Shown here: positions 8,338-16,283 of the stretch, piece after piece | How positions within the stretch are numbered: the first letter of the stretch is position 1 | Layout: every line of letters begins with the position of its first letter | Assembly: GCF_000315425.1 (NCBI RefSeq) | Contig: NZ_JH992923.1 | Coordinates: 578,554-642,553 of the forward strand | Length of the DNA stretch: 64,000 bases | Source: Massilia timonae CCUG 45783 | GTDB taxonomy: Bacteria; Pseudomonadota; Gammaproteobacteria; Burkholderiales; Burkholderiaceae_D | Direction: 5' to 3' | The notes under the pieces: generated by a model | Database searches by the model: none | Seen by the model: the letters and a program-made list of their open reading frames with translations, nothing else | Told to the model about the DNA's origin: nothing | Translations under genes and position numbers: made by a program

Positions 8338-9108
8338 ATGGAACTGAATGGCAGACGGCTGATCGTTACCGGCGCGGCCGGCGGGATCGGCGCCAGCGTG
8401 CTGCGCGGCCTGGTAGCGGCCGGGGCGCGGGTGGCCGCGATGGATGTCAACGACGCGGCAGGGAGCGAAGAGGTGGCCCGTGCCGACGCGGCCGGCCCCG
8501 GGTCGGCACGCTACTACCGCTGCGACGTGCGGCGGCGCGCCGAGGTCGATGCCGCTTTCGAGGCCGCCGCCGCATGGCTCGGCGGGCTGGATGGGCTCGT
8601 GAATATCGCCGGGATCGAGCGCGCGGCGCCGGCCGAATCGATCGGCGACGCCGACTGGGACCTGATGTTCGACGTGAATGCGCGCGGCACGCTCAACACC
8701 AACCAGGCGGCCTTTCCTTACCTGAGCGCGAAAGGTGGCCGGATCCTGAACTTCGGGTCGGCTGCAGGCGTGATGGGATTGCCCGGTTGCGCCCACTATT
8801 CGGCCGCCAAGGCGGCCGTGCTGGGCTGGACCCGCACCGTGGCCAAGGAATGGGGAAGGTACGGCATCAGCGTGAACGCGGCCGCGCCGGGAATGTGGAC
8901 GCCGATGTACGAGGCACACCGGGCGCGCATGGACGCCGAGGCGCTCGCCGCGCACGACAGGATGATGGCCGGCCTGATTCCGCTCGGGGGCAGGCTGGGC
9001 GACCCGGACCGTGACATGACGCCTTTCGTCGTCTTCATGATGGGCGAGGGCGCGCGCTTCATCACCGGCCAGACGCTCGCCGTGGACGGGGGACTGATGA
9101 TCCCTTGA
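8338..9108 (+). CDS. SDR-family oxidoreductase
   Basis: A 256-residue classical SDR with TGAAGGIG at the N-terminus, NIAG, and active-site Y154-x3-K158 (YSAAK). The GGAGAG ribosome binding site lies 5 bp before the ATG. It follows the MFS gene by 37 bp and is the last gene before the P450 promoter region, so it probably closes the first operon. It should interconvert an alcohol and a ketone; the substrate is unknown. Confidence 0.88.
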   Translation: MELNGRRLIVTGAAGGIGASVLRGLVAAGARVAAMDVNDAAGSEEVARADAAGPGSARYYRCDVRRRAEVDAAFEAAAAWLGGLDGLVNIAGIERAAPAESIGDADWDLMFDVNARGTLNTNQAAFPYLSAKGGRILNFGSAAGVMGLPGCAHYSAAKAAVLGWTRTVAKEWGRYGISVNAAAPGMWTPMYEAHRARMDAEALAAHDRMMAGLIPLGGRLGDPDRDMTPFVVFMMGEGARFITGQTLAVDGGLMIP

Positions 9109-9150
9109 CGCCGGGCGCATGCCCGGAACTGCTTGGCAATTCTCCAGAAA

Positions 9151-9177
9151 TAGAGCACTATCTGCAAAAGTGTTCAA
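9151..9177 (+). promoter_or_regulatory. 27-bp operator-like palindrome (site 2) before the P450 gene
   Basis: TAGAGCACTA-N7-AAGTGTTCAA has the same 10-7-10 geometry as the copy at 1125; the right arm matches well and the left arm poorly. A -35-like TTGGCA lies at 9133-9138, so the palindrome would cover the -10 region and start point of the P450 transcript. It is the weakest of the copies. Confidence 0.4.
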
Positions 9178-9221
9178 CAAATGGCCGGCCGCGCGCCGGA
9201 CGACAACAGGAGGATGACAAC

Positions 9222-10496
9222 ATGAGCAGTGTGAAGGAAGTGAGCCTCGAGAGCGCCTATTCGGGCGTGGCCGACAATTACCGCGGCGAGAACGTCGACC
9301 TGCATGCGATCTACCGCGACATGCGCAGGAACTCGCCGATCATCGCCGAGAACTTCATGGGTAGGCTGGGCGTGCCGAACATCGCCGGGCTGGACCCGAA
9401 CCGGCCGACCTTCACGGTGTTCAAGTACAAGGAAACCATGGCGGTGCTGCGCGATGCCGCCAACTACACCAGCGGCTTCATTGCCGAAGGCCTGGGCGCG
9501 TTCTTCGACGGCCTGATCCTGACCGGCATGGACGGCGAGGCGCACAAGAAGGCGCGTGCGCTGCTGCAGCCGATCTTCATGCCCGAAGTGGTCAACAGCT
9601 GGCGCGATTCGAAGATGGATCCGATCCTGCGTAACGAGTTCCTGCTTCCGCTGGTCCCGAAGAAGAAGGCCGACCTGATGGAATTCGGCCTGTATTTCCC
9701 GATCCGCCTGATCTATGCCCTGATCGGATTCCCCGGCAACGACCCGGACAAGATCAAGCAGTACGCGGCGTGGGCGCTGGCGATCCTGGCCGGCCCGCAG
9801 GTGGACGCCGAAAAGGCCGCGCTGGCGCGCAAGGCGGCGATGGACGCGGCCAAGGCCCTGTACGACGCGACCCACGAGGCGGTGGTCGAGGTGCGCCGCA
9901 ATGGCGCCCAAGGCGATGACCTGATCAGCCGCCTGATCCGCGCGGAGAGCGATGGCCGCAAGTTCGACGACCATGAGGTGACCACCTTCGTGCGCTCGCT
10001 GCTGCCGGCAGCCGCCGAGACCACGACGCGCACCTTCGGCACCCTCATGACCCTGCTGCTGGAACGTCCGGACCTGCTCGAACGCGTGCGCAGCGACCGC
10101 AGCCTGGTGCCCAAGGCGATCGACGAGGCGATCCGCTTCGAGCCGGTGGCCACCTTCAAGGTGCGCCAGGCCGCGCAGGACCTGGAACTGGCCGGCATGG
10201 CCATCCCGAAAGGGGCCATGGTGCAGTGCATCGTCAGTTCCGCCAACCGCGACGAGGAAGCCTTCGAAAACAGCGAGGAATTCGATATCGACCGCAAGCC
10301 CAAGCCATCCTTCGGCTTCGGATTCGGTCCGCACATGTGCATCGGCCAGTTCATCGCCAAGACCGAACTGCAGGTGGCGGTGAACGCGATCCTCGACCTG
10401 ATGCCGAACCTGCGCCTGGATCCGGACATGCCGGCGCCGCAGATCACCGGCGCCCAGCTGCGCGGGCCGAAGCACGTGCACGTGATCTGGGATTGA
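9222..10496 (+). CDS. Cytochrome P450
   Basis: A 424-residue soluble bacterial P450. Diagnostic features are the I-helix oxygen-activation segment AAAETT (residues 263-268), the ExxR pair at E302-R305 and the heme loop FGFGFGPHMCIG with the thiolate Cys373. It should hydroxylate a hydrophobic substrate using electrons from a ferredoxin and ferredoxin reductase. Good candidates in the window are the small ferredoxin at 24.2 kb and the reductase at 30.3 kb. I chose ATG 9222 because GGAGGA precedes it by 6 bp; the frame is open upstream but starts inside the promoter region. It has its own promoter region with an operator copy. Confidence 0.95.
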   Translation: MSSVKEVSLESAYSGVADNYRGENVDLHAIYRDMRRNSPIIAENFMGRLGVPNIAGLDPNRPTFTVFKYKETMAVLRDAANYTSGFIAEGLGAFFDGLILTGMDGEAHKKARALLQPIFMPEVVNSWRDSKMDPILRNEFLLPLVPKKKADLMEFGLYFPIRLIYALIGFPGNDPDKIKQYAAWALAILAGPQVDAEKAALARKAAMDAAKALYDATHEAVVEVRRNGAQGDDLISRLIRAESDGRKFDDHEVTTFVRSLLPAAAETTTRTFGTLMTLLLERPDLLERVRSDRSLVPKAIDEAIRFEPVATFKVRQAAQDLELAGMAIPKGAMVQCIVSSANRDEEAFENSEEFDIDRKPKPSFGFGFGPHMCIGQFIAKTELQVAVNAILDLMPNLRLDPDMPAPQITGAQLRGPKHVHVIWD

Positions 10497-10510
10497 TGTT
10501 TGGTCATTTG

Positions 10511-10537
10511 GTGAACAGATTTGAGAAAAGTGTTTAA
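10511..10537 (+). promoter_or_regulatory. 27-bp operator-like palindrome (site 3) before the amidohydrolase gene
   Basis: GTGAACAGAT-N7-AAGTGTTTAA lies 79 bp before the amidohydrolase start. It keeps the ACA/TGT cores and 27-bp span of the other copies. The right end with the next base reads TTTAAT, a fair -10 element, 16 bp after GTGAAC. A separate 8-bp palindrome TTCTAGAA follows at 10553-10560 and shares a half-site with the element upstream of the IclR gene. Confidence 0.5.
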
Positions 10538-10615
10538 TAAATTGGATTTCTGTTCTAGAATGAAGCCAGAGAAAACCAAACGCTGGTTAAGCGAACACCT
10601 TCCTCGGAGACAACG

Positions 10616-11923
10616 ATGAAATATGAAGACCTGATCCTCGTCAGCGTGGACGACCACGTGATCGAACCGCGCGGCGCTTTCGACCGCCACATGCCTGCCA
10701 AATTCAAGGGCCGCCAGCCGAAAGTCGAGACCGTCAAAGGACGCGACGTCTGGGTGTTCGAAGACAAGGCGACCGGCTACATGGGGCTGAATTCGGTGGT
10801 CGGCCGCCCGAAGGAAGAATATGGCATGGAGCCGCTTTCCTACGAGCAGATGCGGCGCGGCACCTGGGACATCAAGGCGCGTGTCGACGACATGAACGCC
10901 AACGGCGTACTGGGCTCGCTGTGCTTCCCGACATTCCCGGGTTTTGCCGGACAGCGCTTCCAGGTGATGAACGACCGCGAGGTCAGTCTCGCCGCGATCC
11001 AGGCCTACAACGACTGGCACCTGCACGACTGGTGCAACGCGGCGCCGGGCCGCTTCATCCCGCTGATGATGGTGCCCTGGTGGGACATGCAGGCAGCCGC
11101 CGCCGAGGTCAAGCGCCTCGCGGACCAGGGCGTGCATGCGCTGACCCTGTCCGACAACCCGACCGTGCACGGCTATCCGTCGATCCACAACGCACACTGG
11201 GATCCGTTGTGGAAGGCCTGTGCCGACAACGACGTCGTCATCTGCTGCCACATCGGCACCGGCGTCAAGGCGGCGCACGCCTCGGACGAGTCGCCCATCG
11301 ACGCCTGGATCACCTCGATGCCGATCTCGATCTCCAACTCGGCAGCCGACTGGATCTGGGCGCCGATGTGGAAGAAGTATCCGAAGCTGCGCATGGCCCT
11401 GTCCGAAGGCGGCATCGGCTGGATTCCCTACCTGCTCGAGCGCGCCGACTTCACGCACAGCCATCACCACGAGTGGACCAACTCGAACTTCGGCAACAAG
11501 AAACCGAGCGACATCTTCAACGAACACATCATCACCTGCTTCATCGAGGATGCGTTCGGCCTGAAGAACCTCGACTCGATCAATGTCGACAAGGTCACCT
11601 GGGAATGCGACTACCCGCATTCCGACTGCACCTGGCCGAATTCGGCAAACGTGTTCTGGAGCCAGGCGCAGCACCTGTCGGACGAGGTCATCAACAAGAT
11701 CACGCACCTGAACGCGATGCGCGAGTTCTCCTACGATCCGTTCTCGATCCTCGGACGCGAGAACTGCACCGTCGGCGCCCTGAAGGCGCAAGCCACCCAC
11801 GTGAGCATCGAGCCGGCCCTCGGCCTGGGCGGCGCCGCGCCGGAGCGCGATCCGAGCCGTCCGGTCACCTCGGGCGACATCAACAAGATGTTTGCCGCCG
11901 CCGACGCGCAGACCGCGCTCTGA
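10616..11923 (+). CDS. Amidohydrolase family 2 (ACMSD-like) metal hydrolase or decarboxylase
   Basis: A 435-residue TIM-barrel protein of the amidohydrolase-2 family. The first strand carries DDHVIEP in place of the usual HxH or ExH, followed by a His after strand 5 (CCHIG), a conserved SEGGIGW and a late Asp (ECDYPHSD). Family members decarboxylate or hydrolyse aromatic and ring-cleavage acids (ACMSD, LigW, LigJ, LigY). It probably acts on a carboxylated intermediate. It is transcribed from its own promoter region and followed after 136 bp by the acyl-CoA dehydrogenase operon. Confidence 0.85.
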   Translation: MKYEDLILVSVDDHVIEPRGAFDRHMPAKFKGRQPKVETVKGRDVWVFEDKATGYMGLNSVVGRPKEEYGMEPLSYEQMRRGTWDIKARVDDMNANGVLGSLCFPTFPGFAGQRFQVMNDREVSLAAIQAYNDWHLHDWCNAAPGRFIPLMMVPWWDMQAAAAEVKRLADQGVHALTLSDNPTVHGYPSIHNAHWDPLWKACADNDVVICCHIGTGVKAAHASDESPIDAWITSMPISISNSAADWIWAPMWKKYPKLRMALSEGGIGWIPYLLERADFTHSHHHEWTNSNFGNKKPSDIFNEHIITCFIEDAFGLKNLDSINVDKVTWECDYPHSDCTWPNSANVFWSQAQHLSDEVINKITHLNAMREFSYDPFSILGRENCTVGALKAQATHVSIEPALGLGGAAPERDPSRPVTSGDINKMFAAADAQTAL

Positions 11924-12059
11924 GCATCTGCCGGGGAGGGTAGGGCTTCCCCTGAGTCCTGTCCGCGTCGCCAGCCGGCGCTTCCGCGTGGCCCGAGGGT
12001 CGCGCCGGACGCGTGCGGCCGCGCGGTACAGGCGCATCGACTCCACCGCATGACCGACC

Positions 12060-13205
12060 ATGTCCATTGACCAGTTCAAGTTCAGTCCCATCCCGCCGGA
12101 GGCCGAAGCCATTCGCGCCGATGTACGCCGCTTCCTTGCGGAGGCCCTGGCGGATTATCCGCCCACCCGGCGCGCCGAATCCTGGATGGGATTCGACGCC
12201 GCCTTCAGCCGCCGCCTAGGCGAGCGCGGCTGGATCGGCATGGCGCTGCCGAAGCGTTACGGCGGCGCCGATGCCAGCCCCTTTACCCGCTATGTGGTGA
12301 TCGAGGAACTGCTGGCGGCAGGTGCCCCGGTGTCGGCCCACTGGTTCGCCGACCGCCAGAGCGGGCCGCAGATCCTGCACTACGGCACCGACGCCCAGAA
12401 GGCCTTCCACCTGCCGGCCATCTGTCGCGGCGAGCGCTTCTTCTGCATCGGCATGAGCGAGCCGAACTCCGGTTCCGACCTGGCCTCGATCCGCACCAGT
12501 GCGCGCCGGATGGGCGACAAGTGGGTGGTCAATGGCCAGAAGGTCTGGACCACCAACGCCCACCGTTCGCACTACATGATCGCGCTGGTCCGGACCGATC
12601 CGGACAGCAAACGCAACGAGGGCCTGTCGCAGTTCATCATCGACCTGAGCCTGCCCGGCATCACGATCCGTCCGATCAGGGACCTGACCGGCGCCAGCCA
12701 TTTCAACGAGGTGTTTTTCGACGGGCTGACGCTGGACGCGGATGCCCTGATCGGCACCGAGGGGCAGGGCTGGGCCCAGGTGACCGCCGAACTGGCGTTC
12801 GAGCGTAGTGGTCCCGAGCGCTTCCTCAGTTCGATCGCCCTGCTCGAGACCCTGATCGCCGAGGTCGGCCGCCAGCCGGACGCGCTGCAGGCGAAGGAGA
12901 TCGGCCGCCTGGCTGCACGCCTGGTCACCCTGCGCCAGATGTCGCTGGCGGTGACGGCGCAGCTGGCCGCCGGCCGCAACCCCGCCTGGGAAGCCTCGGT
13001 GGTCAAGGACCTGGGCACCAGCTTCGAGCAGGAACTACCGGAACTCGCCCAGCTGTTGCTGGACGTGGCGCCGGCCACGCGCGGCTCGAGCGAGCACGCG
13101 CGGGTGCTGGCCTACCTGACCCAGGAGGCCCCTTCATTTTCACTGCGCGGCGGTACGCGCGAAATTCTCCGCGGGATCATCGCGCGCGGAATGGGAATGC
13201 GCTAA
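12060..13205 (+). CDS. Acyl-CoA dehydrogenase, subunit with catalytic glutamate
   Basis: A 381-residue acyl-CoA dehydrogenase. The FAD/substrate segment FCIGMSEPNSGSDLASIRT and WVVNGQKVWTTNA are intact, and the C-terminal RGGTREILRGIIARGMG holds the likely catalytic base E368. Only 2 bp separate it from a shorter ACAD-fold gene lacking this ending. That layout matches heteromeric alpha2beta2 dehydrogenases such as the FadE/ChsE pairs of steroid side-chain degradation, where one subunit supplies the glutamate. It would introduce a 2,3-double bond in a bulky acyl-CoA. Confidence 0.88.
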   Translation: MSIDQFKFSPIPPEAEAIRADVRRFLAEALADYPPTRRAESWMGFDAAFSRRLGERGWIGMALPKRYGGADASPFTRYVVIEELLAAGAPVSAHWFADRQSGPQILHYGTDAQKAFHLPAICRGERFFCIGMSEPNSGSDLASIRTSARRMGDKWVVNGQKVWTTNAHRSHYMIALVRTDPDSKRNEGLSQFIIDLSLPGITIRPIRDLTGASHFNEVFFDGLTLDADALIGTEGQGWAQVTAELAFERSGPERFLSSIALLETLIAEVGRQPDALQAKEIGRLAARLVTLRQMSLAVTAQLAAGRNPAWEASVVKDLGTSFEQELPELAQLLLDVAPATRGSSEHARVLAYLTQEAPSFSLRGGTREILRGIIARGMGMR

Positions 13206-13207
13206 TC

Positions 13208-14263
13208 ATGAGACAAATGTTCGATTCTACGGTCGAGCGCCTGTTCGCCGACCTGGCCAGCCCCGTAGCGGTGCTGGCATGCGAAGACGGTTCCTGGCCG
13301 CAGGCGATGTGGGCGGCCGTCGAGGAGTCCGGCTTTCCGCTGGCCCTGGCGCCCGAATCGCTGGGCGGCGCCGGAGCCGGCTGGGCCGACGTGTGCGGCG
13401 TGGTCCGCCTGGCCGGGCGCCATAACCTGCCGCTGCCGCTGCCCGAGGCCATGCTGGCCAACTGGCTGCTCGGCGCGGCCGGACTGGCGCCGGCGCCGGG
13501 CGCGGTCAGCATCGCAGGCACGGGTTCGCTGCGCCTGCAAGGCGGCGTGGTGAGCGGCGAGGCGATTGAAGTGCCCTGGGGCGGGACGGTGCCCTTCGTG
13601 GTGGCGGTGACGGGCGGCGCCGAGCCGGCCGTCGTGCTGCTGCCGACCGAAGCGGCGCGACGCCTGGAGAGCGCGAATACGGCGGCGGAGCCGCGCACCA
13701 CGCTGTCGTTTCAGGACGCGGCGCCGGCCGCGCGGGCCCCCTTGCCGTCGGGCTGGCCAACGGACGTGCTGCTGCTTGGCGGGGCGATGATACGCGCGGC
13801 CCAGATCGCGGGCGCGCTCGAAGCCGTGCTGGAGATGGCGACCGGCTACGCCTCCGAACGGGTCCAGTTCGGCAAGCCGATCGGCAGCTTCCAGGCCATC
13901 CAGCACCAGGCCGCGCTGCTCGCCGAGCACGCCGCGGCGACGGTCATGGCGGCCGAAGCCGCGTTCGCGGCGGCCGAGACGCGCATCGTGCGGCTGCCGG
14001 CGATCGCCGCCAAGATCTGCGCTTCCGAGGCGGCCGGCATCGGCGCCGGCGTCGCGCACACGGTCCACGGCGCGATCGGGTTCACCCATGAGCATGCGCT
14101 GCACCTGAGCACCCGCCGCCTGTGGTCCTGGCGCAGCGAATTCGGATCTGCGACCGCGTGGTCGCAGCAACTTGGCAGGGCCGTGTGCGCCGCCGGGCCG
14201 GCAGGCTTCTGGCCCGGCGTGACCGACGGCCATTTCGACACCCTGATGGAGCAGCGCTCATGA
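13208..14263 (+). CDS. Acyl-CoA dehydrogenase-like partner subunit
   Basis: A 351-residue ACAD-fold protein shorter than the usual 380-400. The middle region with the FAD-binding Gly/Asp motif is weak, while the C-terminal helical part (ASERVQFGKPIGSFQAIQH) is clear. The normal GGTxEI ending is replaced by WRSEFGSATAWSQQL, so no catalytic Glu is evident. It probably pairs with the preceding gene (gap of 2 bp) in a heterotetramer sharing FAD across the interface. The stop overlaps the next start (ATGA). Confidence 0.83.
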   Translation: MRQMFDSTVERLFADLASPVAVLACEDGSWPQAMWAAVEESGFPLALAPESLGGAGAGWADVCGVVRLAGRHNLPLPLPEAMLANWLLGAAGLAPAPGAVSIAGTGSLRLQGGVVSGEAIEVPWGGTVPFVVAVTGGAEPAVVLLPTEAARRLESANTAAEPRTTLSFQDAAPAARAPLPSGWPTDVLLLGGAMIRAAQIAGALEAVLEMATGYASERVQFGKPIGSFQAIQHQAALLAEHAAATVMAAEAAFAAAETRIVRLPAIAAKICASEAAGIGAGVAHTVHGAIGFTHEHALHLSTRRLWSWRSEFGSATAWSQQLGRAVCAAGPAGFWPGVTDGHFDTLMEQRS

Positions 14264-15060
14264 AACCCTTTCTGATCCTGGAGCGCGATGGCGCCATCCT
14301 GACCGTCCGCATGGACAGTCCCGAGACGCGCAATGCCTTAAGCGCCCCGCCGCAGATGCAGGAGTTCGTCGACATGTGCGCGATGGTGCGGGCGGACCGC
14401 GGCATCAAGGTGGTGGTCCTGACCGGCAACGGCCCGGCCTTCTGCGCCGGCGGCAACGTCAAGGACATGGCCGAGCGCGGCGGCATCTTCGCCGGCTCGC
14501 CCTACGAAGTGAGCGAAAGCTACCGCAACGGCATCCAGCGTATTCCGCTGTGCCTGTACACGCTGGACGTACCGGTGATCGCCGCCATGAACGGTCCGGC
14601 CATCGGCGCCGGCCTGGACCTGGCCTGCATGTGCGACGTGCGCATTGCGGCCGACACCGCGAAATTCGCCGAAAGCTTCGTCAAGCTGGGCATCGTACCG
14701 GGAGACGGCGGGGCCTGGCTGCTGCCGCGCATCGTCGGCATGCCCAAGGCGAGCCTGATGGCGCTCACCGGCGACACCATCGATGCCGCGACCGCCCTGG
14801 CCTGGGGGCTGGTGACGGAAGTCGTGCCCGCCGCTGAACTGGAAGCCAGCGCCCTCGCCATTGCCCGGCGCATGGCGGCCAACCCGTCGCACGGGCTGCG
14901 CCTGACCAAGCGGCTGCTGCGCGAAGGGCAGCACATGCGCCTCGACTCGCTGCTGGAGATGTCGGCCGCCTTCCAGGCGCTGGCCCACCACACCGAGGAC
15001 CATGCGGAAGCAGTATCCGCCTTCCTCGGCAAGCGCAAACCGCGATACCAGGGGCGCTAG
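14260..15060 (+). CDS. Enoyl-CoA hydratase/isomerase (crotonase) family protein
   Basis: A 266-residue crotonase. Oxyanion-hole segments are present (GPAFCAGGNVKD and NGPAIGAGLDLACMCD). At the two positions that are Glu in classical crotonase it has Asp (GLDLA) and Phe (AESFVKLG), so simple hydratase activity is not assured; isomerase, hydrolase or ring-opening activity are alternatives. It is coupled to the ACAD pair by an ATGA overlap and followed after 33 bp by another ACAD. The likely substrate is the enoyl-CoA made by the heteromeric dehydrogenase. Confidence 0.83.
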   Translation: MKPFLILERDGAILTVRMDSPETRNALSAPPQMQEFVDMCAMVRADRGIKVVVLTGNGPAFCAGGNVKDMAERGGIFAGSPYEVSESYRNGIQRIPLCLYTLDVPVIAAMNGPAIGAGLDLACMCDVRIAADTAKFAESFVKLGIVPGDGGAWLLPRIVGMPKASLMALTGDTIDAATALAWGLVTEVVPAAELEASALAIARRMAANPSHGLRLTKRLLREGQHMRLDSLLEMSAAFQALAHHTEDHAEAVSAFLGKRKPRYQGR

Positions 15061-15093
15061 GCCCACGCACTACCCAGAATCAGGAGAAGCAGC

Positions 15094-16218
15094 ATGCGCA
15101 GTGTTTTTCGCGAAGACCATCACATGTTCCGCGAGATGGCCCGGCGGTTCATCGAGAACGAAATCGTGCCCCACCTGGCGGAGTGGGAGCACGCAGGCAT
15201 CGTCCCCAAGTCGGTGTGGCGCAAGGCGGGCGAAGTGGGCCTGCTGTGCTCCACCGTGCCCGAGGAGTACGGCGGCGCCGGCGGCGACTTCGGCCACTCG
15301 GCCGTGATGATCGAGGAGCTGGCGCGGGTGAATGCCACCGCGATCGGCTTCACCACCCACTCGGAAATCGTCGCGCCCTACATCGTCGCCTACGGCAGCG
15401 AGGAGCAGAAGCGCCGCTGGTTGCCGAAAATGGTCAGCGGCGAGACCATCGGCGTCATCGCGATGAGCGAGCCGGGCATCGGTTCCGACCTGCGCTCGAT
15501 GCGCACCAGCGCGCGACGCGACGGCGACGACTACGTCATCAACGGCCAGAAGACCTTCATCACCAACGGCGGCAACGCCGACCTGATGGTCACCGCCACC
15601 AAGCTCGATCCGGGCGCCAAGGAGCTCACCCTGGTCTGCGTCGAGGCCGACCGTCCCGGATTCTCGAAAGGTAAGCTGCTCGAGAAGATCGGCCTGAAGG
15701 GGCAGGACACTTCCGAGCTGTTCTTCGACGAGGTGCGGGTGCCGGCCGCGAACCGCCTGGGCGAGGAGAACAAGGGCTTCGGCTACCTGACCCACCAGCT
15801 GGCCTGGGAGCGCACCATCATCGGCCTGCGCGCCGCCGCATCGATCGATGCGCTGCTCGAAGACACGCTGGCCTACGTCCGCGAGCGCAAGGTGTTCGGC
15901 AAGACCGTGTTCGACTTCCAGAACACCAAATTCAAGCTGGCCGAATGCAAGGCCCAGGCCACGATGCTGCGCGTGTTCGTCGACGACTGCCTGGCGAAGG
16001 CGATGCGCGGCGAGCTGTCGGCGGAAGTGGGCGCCATGTGCAAGCTGATGGGGTCGGAAATGCAGGGCAGGGTGCTGGACGAGCTGCTTCAGCTGCATGG
16101 CGGGTACGGATTCATGAGCGAATACAAGATCAGCCGCGCGTGGGTCGATGCGCGCGTCGCCAGGATCTACGGCGGCACGTCGGAGATCATGAAAGAGATC
16201 ATCGCGCGCTCTCTGTAG
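15094..16218 (+). CDS. Acyl-CoA dehydrogenase
   Basis: A 374-residue, conventional acyl-CoA dehydrogenase. It has the FAD-binding MSEPGIGSDLRSMRT, the YVINGQKTFITNG strand and the C-terminal YGGTSEIMKEIIARSL with the probable catalytic base E364. It closely follows the ECH-like gene, and electrons would pass to the EtfBA pair 3.6 kb downstream on the same strand. Chain length and substrate are not evident. Confidence 0.9.
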   Translation: MRSVFREDHHMFREMARRFIENEIVPHLAEWEHAGIVPKSVWRKAGEVGLLCSTVPEEYGGAGGDFGHSAVMIEELARVNATAIGFTTHSEIVAPYIVAYGSEEQKRRWLPKMVSGETIGVIAMSEPGIGSDLRSMRTSARRDGDDYVINGQKTFITNGGNADLMVTATKLDPGAKELTLVCVEADRPGFSKGKLLEKIGLKGQDTSELFFDEVRVPAANRLGEENKGFGYLTHQLAWERTIIGLRAAASIDALLEDTLAYVRERKVFGKTVFDFQNTKFKLAECKAQATMLRVFVDDCLAKAMRGELSAEVGAMCKLMGSEMQGRVLDELLQLHGGYGFMSEYKISRAWVDARVARIYGGTSEIMKEIIARSL

Positions 16219-16283
16219 CTCCGAATTCACGGCGAACTACTTTTCCACGATCTTTTCATTGAACTTCCCGACCGAGGCCCGCT

